This document shows positions 44,671 through 53,079 of a stretch of DNA of 64,000 nucleotides, in pieces (position 1 is the stretch's first letter; the number at the start of each line of letters is the position of its first letter). The notes under the pieces were generated by a model. It was given only the letters and a program-made list of their open reading frames with translations, had not been told where the DNA came from and did not search any database. Position numbers and translations under genes: made by a program. The stretch covers positions 248,001 to 312,000 of the forward strand of contig NZ_LMSD01000001.1 of NCBI RefSeq assembly GCF_001428045.1, in the 5' to 3' direction. Origin of the DNA: Paenibacillus sp. Soil750. Its GTDB lineage: Bacteria; Bacillota; Bacilli; Paenibacillales; NBRC-103111.

Positions 44671-47600
44671 ATGAAAAGAGTGATAAGTCGTCTAAGTTCT
44701 GCATTTGTGGTGTTTGCTCTACTAGCAACGTATGGGTTCACCTTGATCTCAGGAAACCAAGTGGCTTATGCTGCAGCATTAACCATCGAGCAGAACACAG
44801 TAGGTAACATTTTCTATGAAAATGACACCAAGAGCTTCAAAATCAATACGGATGGGGACTCGATTGATTGGGTTTATTCCGATTATTGGAATAACACCGT
44901 ACAGTCTGGAAGCCAAGCGGTAAGCGATGGAACGACCTTGCTAACCGTTAATCCTGGGAAAAAGGGATGGTTCAACTTAGTTATTACAGCCAAGCAAAAC
45001 GGGAACGTTATTGCCTCCAAAGATACATCCTTTGCGGTCGTTTCCAGTTTCGATCTGAGCCAAGTGGCGGATTCACATTTTTCTGTACAAACGCATGCTG
45101 CTCGAACCGATCTTATTGCTCAAGATTCTGCTGCGCTGATACCGATTGCCAAAAAAATGGGAGTTAAGTATGTCAGGGATGCCTTGCGCTGGGGGGACAT
45201 CGAGGATACGACGAAGGGGGTTTATAGCTTCAAATCCTTCCATGACGACTTCATGTCGCGTGTGGCGGCGAACGATCTCAAGCCCTATATGACTCTGGCG
45301 TTATATAATAATTTATACGATGAGGGAAATGCGCCGACGAGTCCGGAGGCAAGGGCGGCATTTGCTGAATACGGCAAGCAAGTATTGAGCAGATATCCCC
45401 AGATCGGACAGGTGGAGATTTGGAATGAACCGGACATTCCTTCGTTTGGGAAGGGACTTAGCACTGAGGCAGAGAAAGCGGATTTTTACTTCAATTTGTT
45501 AAAAACCTCCTACGAACAAATTCATCCCCTTTTTCCGAATGTGAAAATAACAGGATTTGTCTTTGGTGAACTGGGTTCAGACGCATTTTTGGAAGCGCTT
45601 TATCAAAAGGGCGCGCTGAATTATATGGATGAATATTCGTTTCATTCGTATACGAGGAATCCTGAGGATTTTGTTAAAGATATCAACAGGCATAAAAATA
45701 TAATGAAAACCTATAACAACAATCAAACCATACCAATCAATCTTTCGGAGACAGGATTCAGCAACTTTAATTTCAATGAGCATGTCCAAGCCAACTATGT
45801 GACTCGAAGAATTGTCACTGCTTTGGCTAATGGGATCCAAAAAATCAATATCTATAATTTGCAAAATAAATCTACAGTTCCGAATGAATTCGAGGGAACG
45901 TTCGGTTTGATTCGCAATCCTGACGATGCCAAAGGTGCTTATGTTCCTAAGCCGGCATACGCTGCTTATGCGACAATGACCCGTGAATTAACGGGAGCGG
46001 ATTTCCAAACCACGGAGGATGTTTTCCCCGGAATTTATATTCATAAGTTTTTAAAAGCAGCGGAAGATATCCGAGTTATGTACGCTCCTGCGGGAGCCGA
46101 CCTCAAGCTGTATACTCACAGCAGCCTCGATGTCACGGACATCATGGGAAATACGTTAACATATTCACCAACGAATGGTTACGTGCGGCTGCGGCTCGAT
46201 GAGAACCCGATTTATGTAAAGGGTGGGTTGGAGGCTCCTTATATTGAAGAGATACCGCCGACCATTACCAATCCGATCACCCTATATAGTGGTTACAGTA
46301 TGGGGGGCTATACGGAAGTCAATGGACCGCTTGGAACGGCTACTAATAAATGGGTAACGTCATCCGTGCTCAAAGGCTACAGCGGCGGTATTTCGCGAGC
46401 GATTACGAACCCAACAGGTGCAACGGCCAAATGGACACCGAATGTTTCCGCGTCCGGATGGTATCGGGTTTCAGCGTATCTTCCTGGAACGCCCGCCACT
46501 CCGGTGAATACCACCAAGATGGCTGCTTATTCGATCTATATCAACGGAGTCAAACAGGAAACGAAAGTTGTTGATCAATTCTCTCTACAGGGATCATGGC
46601 AGGTATTGGGTACCTATGAGTTTCCAAGGGGAACAAGCAGCAATATCCTGCTCGAAGACACAAGCCTAGCTCATGATCGACCTCTTAGGGCAGATGTCAT
46701 CAAGTTAGAGTCAATCCCTCCGACCGGGATTGCTCTGGATACCGATTCCTTAGATTTACGGGTTGGAGATAAGCATACCTTCACGGCTGTGTTTACACCT
46801 GCTGAGGCCACTGACCAGACGTTGGTTTGGAGCAGTTCGAACAGCCAAGTCGTGACTGTTGATGCCGAGGGGCATGCGAATGCGACAGGAGTTGGAGAAG
46901 CGGTGATTCGTGTCACGAATCCGTTAACTTCCCTCTATGCAGAGGCGAGGGTCCGAGTAACGTTGCCTGCCATTCAGCAGGTTACGATCTATAACAGTTA
47001 TGGTACAAACGGGGGTTACACGGAAATCAATGGGCCGCTAGGAACCGCTACGAATAAGTGGGTGACTTCTACGGTTCTCCAAGGTTATAACGGCGGCATC
47101 TCGCGAGCAATTACGAATCCAACGGGCGCATCGGCCAGATGGACGCCGACAATCACCCAGCCCGGACGATATAGGGTATCGGTTTATTTACCAGGAACGC
47201 CTGCGACTCCGGTGTATACGACGAAAGCTGCCGAATACTCGATTTATACGGATGGCGTAAAGAGCGATTCTAAGATCGTCGATCAATCTACTCTGCAAGG
47301 CTCATGGCAGGTACTGGGCATCTATGATTTGCCGCGAGGAAGTGCGAGCTACATCACGGTCGAGGATGCGAATTCAGCTCATGACAGACCGCTTCGTGCG
47401 GACGTGGCCAAGTTCGAGTTTATCCCCCCTACGGGCATCAGCTTGAATACCCAGGCGCTTGATTTGCAAATAGGAGATACGCATCTATTTACGGCGGGGA
47501 TAACGCCGAGCGAAGCAACGGATCAAAATCTGCTTTGGAGCAGCACGAACACCGATGTGGCAGCCATTGATGCCCAAGGACAGCTGCATGCTCTGACTGT

Positions 47601-48969
47601 TGGCAGTGCCGTGATCCGTGTCACGAATCCATTGACGTCCCTTTATGCCGAGGCTGAAGTGAAAGTGACGTCGAATGATAAGACAGCTCCAATGACCACA
47701 GATGATGCTCCGACAAGTTGGGTAAACCATGATGTAACCGTAAGCTTTAACGCAAGTGATAGTGAATCAGGGATCGCAGCTATAAACTACACCGTAGATG
47801 GCGGTCCGCAACAAACCGGTACTACGGTTACATTGACAGTGGATGGTATTCATAGACTTGTTTATTGGAGTGTTGACAATGCGGGGAATATCGAAGCCTA
47901 TCACACGATAATCATTATGATCGATAAAGCACCTCCGGCAGAAGCAACCTTATCGGCAGAGGTGATGTCACCAACCAACACCGATGTCATCGTAACGATC
48001 AGTTATCCGGCTGATGCAGTGGCAAATGAATACAAAATAGGAACAAACGGCACATGGACAATGTACACAGACCCTGTCGTTGTTTCCGCAAATAACACGG
48101 TGTACGCAAGAGGAAGCGATGCCGCAGGCAACGTATCCAATGTAACTCATTATGTAGTCAGTAATATCGATCATGCATCACCAACTGCAACAGTGGCCTA
48201 TAGCGTGGTAAACGCACAAAGTGTGATTGCCACAATCACACCGAGCGAAGCGGTAACGATTACGAATAATGGGGGTTCAAACAGCTATACGTTCATCTTT
48301 AACGGGAGCTTTACCTTCGAATTCGTCGATGAAGCAGGAAATCATGGAACGGCAACGGCAACAGTTAGCAATATTGCAGCAAAAAGTAAAGCTAAACCGG
48401 GTACAGTGGTACTATCCGATGACAATGGGTATGATACCGGACTTCTGGACGGTACATACAATGTTACGATGAACATGCGGTATGGAGGAAATGGTAGAAT
48501 TTACAATCTTTACGAGAATGATGTTTTAATCGATACGAAAATCCTTACTGACAATTCACCAAATGCACAAACGGTAGTAACCGCAGTTTACGGCAAAAAG
48601 AATGGGACCTATCGTTACTTTGCGGAGCTTACTAATGCATTCGGCACAACGACGAGCAGTACGCACATTGTAACAGTCACGAAAGCAGCGCCGGACAAAC
48701 CAGTTCTGTCGGGCGATAACTGGGATGGTGATGGAAATTTCAAAGTCAGCATGAATATGTGGTGGGGAACCAATGGCGGGACGTACAATTTATATGAGAA
48801 CGGTATTCTCATCTATACAGAAGCACTGACCAATCATACGCCGAATGCCCAATCATCAGTAATGAGCGTGACAAATAGAGCAATTGGCACCTATCAATAT
48901 CGCGGTGAGCTCGTCAACTATGCCGGAGCCACATCCAGTGATACGATGATTGTAAAAGTAACGAAGTAA
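44671..48969 (+). CDS. giant secreted multidomain glycosidase-like protein, module 3
   Basis: 1432 aa with signal peptide (cleavage near VAYAA, about residue 35). An N-terminal Ig-like region precedes a clan GH-A barrel at about 130-430 with acid/base E253 (EIWNEPDIP) and nucleophile E360 (INLSETGFS), like GH39-type enzymes. Two golvesin/xanthan-lyase-like modules (about 531-670 and 770-910), each followed by a Big_2 domain, come next. OmpL47-like (about 1010-1090), chitobiase-like and Ig-like domains follow, then the two C-terminal repeats (about 1245-1432) shared with the other giants. No wall-anchoring motif is seen. It probably cuts and holds an extracellular polysaccharide whose products enter through the module 3 importer. 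Confidence 0.85.
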   Translation: MKRVISRLSSAFVVFALLATYGFTLISGNQVAYAAALTIEQNTVGNIFYENDTKSFKINTDGDSIDWVYSDYWNNTVQSGSQAVSDGTTLLTVNPGKKGWFNLVITAKQNGNVIASKDTSFAVVSSFDLSQVADSHFSVQTHAARTDLIAQDSAALIPIAKKMGVKYVRDALRWGDIEDTTKGVYSFKSFHDDFMSRVAANDLKPYMTLALYNNLYDEGNAPTSPEARAAFAEYGKQVLSRYPQIGQVEIWNEPDIPSFGKGLSTEAEKADFYFNLLKTSYEQIHPLFPNVKITGFVFGELGSDAFLEALYQKGALNYMDEYSFHSYTRNPEDFVKDINRHKNIMKTYNNNQTIPINLSETGFSNFNFNEHVQANYVTRRIVTALANGIQKINIYNLQNKSTVPNEFEGTFGLIRNPDDAKGAYVPKPAYAAYATMTRELTGADFQTTEDVFPGIYIHKFLKAAEDIRVMYAPAGADLKLYTHSSLDVTDIMGNTLTYSPTNGYVRLRLDENPIYVKGGLEAPYIEEIPPTITNPITLYSGYSMGGYTEVNGPLGTATNKWVTSSVLKGYSGGISRAITNPTGATAKWTPNVSASGWYRVSAYLPGTPATPVNTTKMAAYSIYINGVKQETKVVDQFSLQGSWQVLGTYEFPRGTSSNILLEDTSLAHDRPLRADVIKLESIPPTGIALDTDSLDLRVGDKHTFTAVFTPAEATDQTLVWSSSNSQVVTVDAEGHANATGVGEAVIRVTNPLTSLYAEARVRVTLPAIQQVTIYNSYGTNGGYTEINGPLGTATNKWVTSTVLQGYNGGISRAITNPTGASARWTPTITQPGRYRVSVYLPGTPATPVYTTKAAEYSIYTDGVKSDSKIVDQSTLQGSWQVLGIYDLPRGSASYITVEDANSAHDRPLRADVAKFEFIPPTGISLNTQALDLQIGDTHLFTAGITPSEATDQNLLWSSTNTDVAAIDAQGQLHALTVGSAVIRVTNPLTSLYAEAEVKVTSNDKTAPMTTDDAPTSWVNHDVTVSFNASDSESGIAAINYTVDGGPQQTGTTVTLTVDGIHRLVYWSVDNAGNIEAYHTIIIMIDKAPPAEATLSAEVMSPTNTDVIVTISYPADAVANEYKIGTNGTWTMYTDPVVVSANNTVYARGSDAAGNVSNVTHYVVSNIDHASPTATVAYSVVNAQSVIATITPSEAVTITNNGGSNSYTFIFNGSFTFEFVDEAGNHGTATATVSNIAAKSKAKPGTVVLSDDNGYDTGLLDGTYNVTMNMRYGGNGRIYNLYENDVLIDTKILTDNSPNAQTVVTAVYGKKNGTYRYFAELTNAFGTTTSSTHIVTVTKAAPDKPVLSGDNWDGDGNFKVSMNMWWGTNGGTYNLYENGILIYTEALTNHTPNAQSSVMSVTNRAIGTYQYRGELVNYAGATSSDTMIVKVTK

Positions 48970-48986
48970 GCTTGGTATAGAAACCT

Positions 48987-49028
48987 AAGAGCTGAGTGGA
49001 TGAGAACGATCCATTCGGCTCTTTTATT
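48987..49028 (+). terminator. rho-independent terminator after the module 3 giant gene
   Basis: A 15-bp stem, AAGAGCTGAGTGGAT (48987-49001) / ATCCATTCGGCTCTT, with two G-U pairs and then a T-rich tract. It differs from the hairpin behind the other giants, although the first 15 bases after the stop codon (AAGCTTGGTATAG) are shared with two of them. Confidence 0.85.
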
Positions 49029-49045
49029 TCTTTGGCAAGAAAATA

Positions 49046-49073
49046 TTGACAATCAGCACGCGGGTGGTATTAT
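49046..49073 (+). promoter_or_regulatory. sigma-A-like promoter of the methyltransferase gene
   Basis: TTGACA at 49046-49051 and TATTAT at 49068-49073 with 16 bp between. A near-palindrome, ATACCAGCTAGTAT, follows directly and could be an operator over the start site. Confidence 0.55.
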
Positions 49074-49115
49074 ATACCAGCTAGTATCAATTGTATAAAT
49101 CTGGGAGGTATGTAT

Positions 49116-49904
49116 TTGCAAGAACAACTGTCAACTGCGAACAAAATTGCATGGGAAACGAAAGCTTATCAGGCATGGGTTCATAATTATGGAACACCAG
49201 AAGAACTTGCAGAAAAACTGAAGCTAGAACACAAACATCATTTACGCTACTGGCTAAAGTATATGGGTGATCCAGCTGGCAAGCGAGTTATTAATTTACT
49301 CGGCTCACACGGTCGTAAGGCAATATCTCTTGCATTGTTAGGTGCAGAAGTGACGGTGGTGGACATATCGGAAGAAAATCGATTGTACGCGATGCAGGTT
49401 GCTGCTGCTACTGGTGTCAAAATTGACTATATCTGTTCTGATGTTTTGGATATCCCAAATGAAGAAGCATTAGGCCAATTTGACATCGTGTTGATGGAGT
49501 TTGGTATTTTGCATTATTTTACAGACCTCAATGCTATTTTCAGCGTTGTTCGTCGTAGACTTGGGAAAAATGGTCGGTTTATTTTGACTGACTTTCATCC
49601 TTTCGCACGAGCATGGCTGAACACATACAACTTGCCGCAGCCAACTGGTAACTACTTCGATGATCGTATTAAAGAGGGGCAAGTAGCCTTTGCTAAGTTG
49701 CTCCCCGAGGAAGAACGTTCTGAGTTAAGTAAGGTATTAGTTCGAAGTTGGACAGTCGGAGAAATCATTACTGCCATTGGAACAACAGGATTATGTATAA
49801 GAACATTTGAAGAGATTGCAAGTAAGGCAGATCCAAGATTTCCAGAGTTCTATACGCTAATTGCTGATAAATTGGATGTGGAGTTATCTCCGTTGTATCG
49901 TTGA
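49116..49904 (+). CDS. class I SAM-dependent methyltransferase
   Basis: 262 aa from TTG 49116. An ATG at 49110 in the same frame is only one base from the GGGAGG site and is unlikely to be used. Rossmann-type methyltransferase with motif I VINLLGSHGRKAISLALLG, an acidic residue in VTVVDISEEN, and IVLMEFGILHYF in the motif IV position. Motif I has LGSHG rather than the common GxGxG. The substrate is unknown; the fold resembles the UbiE/Methyltransf_25 group. It is flanked by strong terminators on both sides and so is monocistronic. Confidence 0.85.
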   Translation: MQEQLSTANKIAWETKAYQAWVHNYGTPEELAEKLKLEHKHHLRYWLKYMGDPAGKRVINLLGSHGRKAISLALLGAEVTVVDISEENRLYAMQVAAATGVKIDYICSDVLDIPNEEALGQFDIVLMEFGILHYFTDLNAIFSVVRRRLGKNGRFILTDFHPFARAWLNTYNLPQPTGNYFDDRIKEGQVAFAKLLPEEERSELSKVLVRSWTVGEIITAIGTTGLCIRTFEEIASKADPRFPEFYTLIADKLDVELSPLYR

Positions 49905-49935
49905 AACCCACAGCCTATTGCTGTGGGTTTCTTTA
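49903..49935. terminator. bidirectional terminator between convergent genes
   Basis: A perfect 12-bp stem GAAACCCACAGC / GCTGTGGGTTTC with a 5-nt loop, and T-rich tracts on both strands. It serves the methyltransferase and the Rrf2 gene. Confidence 0.85.
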
Positions 49936-49952
49936 AGTTTTTATTTTCACCA

Positions 49953-50456
49953 CTAAACATGGTTGCTATTCGCAAAATATTCACGTGTATCTTTGCGGGA
50001 TTGAGGAGTTAACACGCGATCAAGTTCTTCGTTTAACCAAGTAAGCGACTTGTTACGGAGAACATTGCGCATACTATCTTCAGCTTCGCGCATGGTTAAG
50101 TTAATCAAACAGGGAGAAGCTTTAGCGCATGCGGCATAGTCTTCATCACGGCAAAGATAGCTATTATTTTTGATGTTCTTGCATTGAAAAATCGGAGAAG
50201 CACCTTCAACAGCTTCAACGACATCCCAAAAAGAAATATCCGCAGGCGACTTGGCTAATTTATAGCCTCCTTTTACACCAGGGACAGAGATTACAATGCC
50301 AGCTTTGGTTAATTTACTAAAAATCTTCGAAAGATAGGTTTCCGAAACGCCTTGAAAAGCGGACAGTTCTTTAATCCCTATGGTTGAATCAGGAGGAATA
50401 TCAATGAGATATACCAAGCAATGCAGTCCATATTCAACGCCAATACTATACTGCAT
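49953..50456 (-). CDS. Rrf2 family transcriptional regulator
   Basis: 167 aa from ATG 50456 (MQYSIGVEYGLHCLVYL), the standard Rrf2 N-terminus. The open frame extends 36 codons further, but that part is not family-like. Winged helix: IGIKELSAFQGVSETYLSKI, then GGYKLAKSPADIS. Three cysteines at about 90-120 (FQCK, YLCRDED, CAKASPC) are placed like the Fe-S or redox cysteines of IscR/NsrR-type members. It is divergent from the AhpD-like gene, and an inverted repeat lies downstream of the shared promoter. It is likely a redox- or stress-sensing repressor of the AhpD-HAD pair. Confidence 0.9.
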   Translation of the reverse strand: MQYSIGVEYGLHCLVYLIDIPPDSTIGIKELSAFQGVSETYLSKIFSKLTKAGIVISVPGVKGGYKLAKSPADISFWDVVEAVEGASPIFQCKNIKNNSYLCRDEDYAACAKASPCLINLTMREAEDSMRNVLRNKSLTWLNEELDRVLTPQSRKDTREYFANSNHV

Positions 50457-50573
50457 CCCAACACCTGCTTTCAGTTCTATATAAAGGTTGCTATTAAACA
50501 TCTTAGGTTGATTTAAACCCCTTGTCAAATAGGGGGATTTGGTGTTTTCAGCTAAAAGACCCATGATTTATCG

Positions 50574-50602
50574 TTGACAGTAATTAGCGAAATGGTTATA
50601 TT
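50574..50602 (+). promoter_or_regulatory. consensus promoter of the AhpD-like gene
   Basis: TTGACA at 50574-50579, 17-bp spacer, TATATT at 50597-50602. It is one of the best sigma-A matches in the window and is followed by two inverted repeats at 50613 and 50627. Confidence 0.7.
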
Positions 50603-50612
50603 GTAGATATAG

Positions 50613-50642
50613 TTAATCGACGATTAATATCATCGACGATAT
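50613..50642. promoter_or_regulatory. paired inverted repeats, candidate Rrf2 operators
   Basis: TTAATCG-A-CGATTAA (50613-50627) is a perfect 7-1-7 inverted repeat. It is followed directly by ATATCATCGACGATAT (50627-50642), a near-perfect palindrome sharing the ATCGACGAT core. They lie just after the -10 box, where a repressor would block transcription. Confidence 0.6.
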
Positions 50643-50691
50643 GGCGAGGCGATATCTTATATCAACTAAAAATAAAGGAGTGTACTCACAC

Positions 50692-51153
50692 ATGGAAATC
50701 AGATTCGACTATACGAAAGCACAACCTGAAGCTTTTCAAACACTTTTAAAATTGGAAGGATACGTAAGGAAGAGTGGTCTTGATCACACATTGTTGGAGT
50801 TGATTAAAATTCGCGCCTCGCAGATTAATGGATGTGCTTACTGCCTGGATATGCATACGAAAGATGCGCGTGCGATGGGGGAGACGGAGCAACGATTGTA
50901 TATGCTCAACGCATGGCGTGAGGCTCCTTTCTATACAGAAGCAGAGCGGGCCGCGATCGCATTAACGGAGGCTGTGACCAAAATTTCGGAGGCTGGCGTT
51001 CCGCAGGAATTATATGCGCAAGTTCGCAACCATTTCGATGAAGGCCAATTTGCCAACTTAATTATGGCGATTAATGCGATCAACTGTTGGAATCGAATTG
51101 CCATTTCAACGGGTATGGTACCAGGAGATTATCAACCAGCGGCTCATAAATAA
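50692..51153 (+). CDS. carboxymuconolactone decarboxylase family protein (AhpD-like)
   Basis: 153 aa from ATG 50692, 11 bases after AAAGGAG; the upstream in-frame ATG 50641 overlaps the putative operators and is rejected. All-helical AhpD fold with the redox-active CAYC in NGCAYCLDMHTKDAR, the usual Cys-x-x-Cys-x3-His set for peroxidase-type chemistry. Members act as alkylhydroperoxidase-like or organic-hydroperoxide-scavenging proteins. It is controlled in all likelihood by the divergent Rrf2 regulator. It shares one base with the following HAD gene (TAATG). Confidence 0.9.
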   Translation: MEIRFDYTKAQPEAFQTLLKLEGYVRKSGLDHTLLELIKIRASQINGCAYCLDMHTKDARAMGETEQRLYMLNAWREAPFYTEAERAAIALTEAVTKISEAGVPQELYAQVRNHFDEGQFANLIMAINAINCWNRIAISTGMVPGDYQPAAHK

Positions 51154-51845
51154 TGAGTTATCACATACTTCTATTTGATTTAGATGATACGTTGTTAGAT
51201 TTTGGCGCTAATGAAAAAGATTCATTAAACAAATTGTTTCAGCAACACGGATATACGCTATCGGATGAGTTGTTTCGTGTATATAATTCCGTCAACAAAC
51301 AGCTATGGACTGACTATGAAAATGGCAAAATTGCTTTAGATGAAGTGCTAAACGCAAGATTCTCAGATACGATGTTAAAGCTGGGACATGTTGTGGATGG
51401 CGTTGAATGGGAAAATATGTACAGGGAACTGCTAGGCAATGGAAATCAGCTTATGGAAGGTGCTTTAGAATTATGTCAGAGCCTATCTGCATCCCATAGA
51501 TTGTTTATTATCACGAATGGCATCACCCAAACTCAGATAAAACGATTGAAGCTCTCAGGCTTATATGAATTTTTTGAAGGCATTTATGATTCTCAAAGCA
51601 TTGGATTCGCCAAACCGGCAAAAGAATTTTTCGACTATGTGATGAGTCAGATTAAAGATTTTAATAAAAAAGATGCACTGATTATCGGAGATTCATTAAA
51701 TACCGATATACAAGGTGGTATTCTGTCAGGTATTGATACCTGTTGGATGAACACGAAGTCACAGAAAGACTCTACAGAAATTCAAAGCACGTACACGATC
51801 AAAAGTTTAGTGGAATTATATGAGATATGCACCCTTGCAAAATGA
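51153..51845 (+). CDS. HAD hydrolase, YjjG/YfnB-type nucleotidase
   Basis: 230 aa. Motif I FDLDDTLLDFGANE, motif II IITNGIT, Lys in GFAKPAKEFFDYV, and motif IV ALIIGDSLNTDIQGG are all present. The order and the LDFGANE segment fit the YjjG/YfnB group of pyrimidine nucleotide phosphatases, which clean up non-canonical nucleotides. Its start overlaps the AhpD-like stop, so both are one transcript. Coupling of a peroxide-type protein and a nucleotide-cleaning enzyme would fit an oxidative-damage response, which is inference. Confidence 0.88.
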   Translation: MSYHILLFDLDDTLLDFGANEKDSLNKLFQQHGYTLSDELFRVYNSVNKQLWTDYENGKIALDEVLNARFSDTMLKLGHVVDGVEWENMYRELLGNGNQLMEGALELCQSLSASHRLFIITNGITQTQIKRLKLSGLYEFFEGIYDSQSIGFAKPAKEFFDYVMSQIKDFNKKDALIIGDSLNTDIQGGILSGIDTCWMNTKSQKDSTEIQSTYTIKSLVELYEICTLAK

Positions 51846-51872
51846 TTGCCTACACTTCATAGATTAAAAAAA

Positions 51873-51914
51873 GAAGCTTCCAAAACCACACGTTTTGTGG
51901 CTTTGGAAGCTTTT
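51873..51914. terminator. bidirectional terminator between convergent genes
   Basis: GAAGCTTCCAAA + CCACA pairs with TGTGG + TTTGGAAGC with a short loop, and has A- and T-runs on its two sides. Confidence 0.85.
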
Positions 51915-51941
51915 GCAATGTTTCGATATAAAAATTGTGGA

Positions 51942-52727
51942 TTATCTATCAAAAATAATTTGGTTGAAATTGGTACAGGTACGTAAAAAGTCAATTGGTG
52001 GTCCAATGCATGCTCTACCACCCAAGATAAGTCTAAAATGACCATGAGCAAGGTCTCCAAATTCCCCTCTGAAAGTCAATTCTAAAACGAAAAGACCAAA
52101 TTCTCCGCCTAAACTAAACGTTGGATTCCTCAAACTTATCGTTCCAGATAAAACAGGTGCCCCGAACACTCTCACAGTGATTTTAATACTTGGGTCACTG
52201 GGATCAACATCTAAGTCTAGTCCTAACCCATCGATTAATCGTACAGAAACACAAGTATGACCCGGAGGGCATGAGGTAATTGGTGGCTGAATTAAATTAT
52301 CAACAATACGTTGACTAAGTAGAACGTTCTTGCTGATGGTTTTAAGTTGTTTATTGATCTTTCTCAAACTCTTTTTAATCTCATCATTGTATTTTTTGCA
52401 CGCTAAGAGATGATCAATCATTTTTTGATTAATAAGAACATTTCGGTTGATTGTTTTAAGTTGTTTTTGTATTCTCAGCAAGGAATCTTTATCAAATTGT
52501 TTGCCTGAGAGAACTAGTTTAGTTCCAATCGTGTGCTGATTAATGAGAACTGCTCTATTGATGGCCCTCAGTTGTTTTCTAATCTGTAATAAGATAACTT
52601 TTTCATCTTTTTTGCAAGTCTGTCTAAATTCAATTATTTTCTTTCTATTGAGAAGAACAGCATTGTTAATAGCAATCAGTTGTTTTTGAATCCTTACTAA
52701 AATATCATTCTTATTATTTCCTGACAT
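51942..52727 (-). CDS. unrecognised protein with four N-terminal helical repeats and a beta-rich C-terminus
   Basis: 261 aa, with a strong AAAGGAGGTG site upstream. The first 145 residues contain four copies of an amphipathic unit with consensus RIQKQLKxINRNVLINQ plus a variable spacer (units start at about residues 10, 45, 84 and 118). They are very rich in Lys, Asn, Ile and Gln. The remaining 110 residues are beta-strand-like with CPPGHTCVSVRLIDG, a Gly/Leu/Phe-rich middle and two further cysteines. There is no signal peptide or transmembrane helix. I do not recognise the family. The repeats could form a helical stalk or oligomerisation segment carrying a small beta domain, perhaps a spore-surface or structural protein, but this is a guess. 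Confidence 0.75.
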   Translation of the reverse strand: MSGNNKNDILVRIQKQLIAINNAVLLNRKKIIEFRQTCKKDEKVILLQIRKQLRAINRAVLINQHTIGTKLVLSGKQFDKDSLLRIQKQLKTINRNVLINQKMIDHLLACKKYNDEIKKSLRKINKQLKTISKNVLLSQRIVDNLIQPPITSCPPGHTCVSVRLIDGLGLDLDVDPSDPSIKITVRVFGAPVLSGTISLRNPTFSLGGEFGLFVLELTFRGEFGDLAHGHFRLILGGRACIGPPIDFLRTCTNFNQIIFDR

Positions 52728-52819
52728 TGACTTGCACCTCCTTTGCAGTACAATAATATATGTGCCGTTTCATATTTTGATATAGGACAAATCCTCAGAT
52801 TGAGATATATAGTGAAAAA

Positions 52820-52870
52820 ACAAACACCAGTCTAACACTTTATGTTCGTGTTAACTGGTGTTTGTTTTTT
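52820..52870. terminator. bidirectional terminator
   Basis: AAACACCAGT + TAACAC pairs with GTGTTA + ACTGGTGTTT with one bulge, then TGTTTTTT on the plus strand; an A-run on the other side serves the minus strand. It ends the WYL/small-membrane-protein transcript. Confidence 0.8.
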
Positions 52871-52905
52871 GAATTATATATTTTCTTATGTTCCTAATGC
52901 TTGAA

Positions 52906-53079
52906 CTAACAATGAGTAATCTCACAAATCTGTGTTAAAAAATGTTCAATAGAGAGCCACGTCAGGAACAGCCCTCCTGAAACAATAAACACGGCTCCCG
53001 CAATCGCAATCCAAATATGCGACTTGTTTCTTCCGATTTTGTTTGTATTACCAGTATCCCATTCATCCGTAGGTTTTAT
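52906..53079 (-). CDS. small single-pass membrane protein with no canonical start codon
   Basis: A minus-strand frame of 58 codons reads IKPTDEWDTGNTNKIGRNK, then a clear hydrophobic helix HIWIAIAGAVFIVSGGLFL and a tail TWLSIEHFLTQICEITHC. A GGAGG ribosome binding site lies seven bases before an ATA codon (53079-53077), and there is no ATG, GTG or TTG upstream in frame. The start would overlap the stop of the second WYL gene. Either ATA is used, the start is lost, or translation is coupled by reinitiation. The membrane segment and charged N-terminus look like a real protein. Function unknown. Confidence 0.45.
   Translation of the reverse strand: MKPTDEWDTGNTNKIGRNKSHIWIAIAGAVFIVSGGLFLTWLSIEHFLTQICEITHC

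Noticed and set aside
51873..51914. Regulatory inverted repeat
   Set aside because: Position between convergent genes with A/T runs on both sides fits a bidirectional terminator better.
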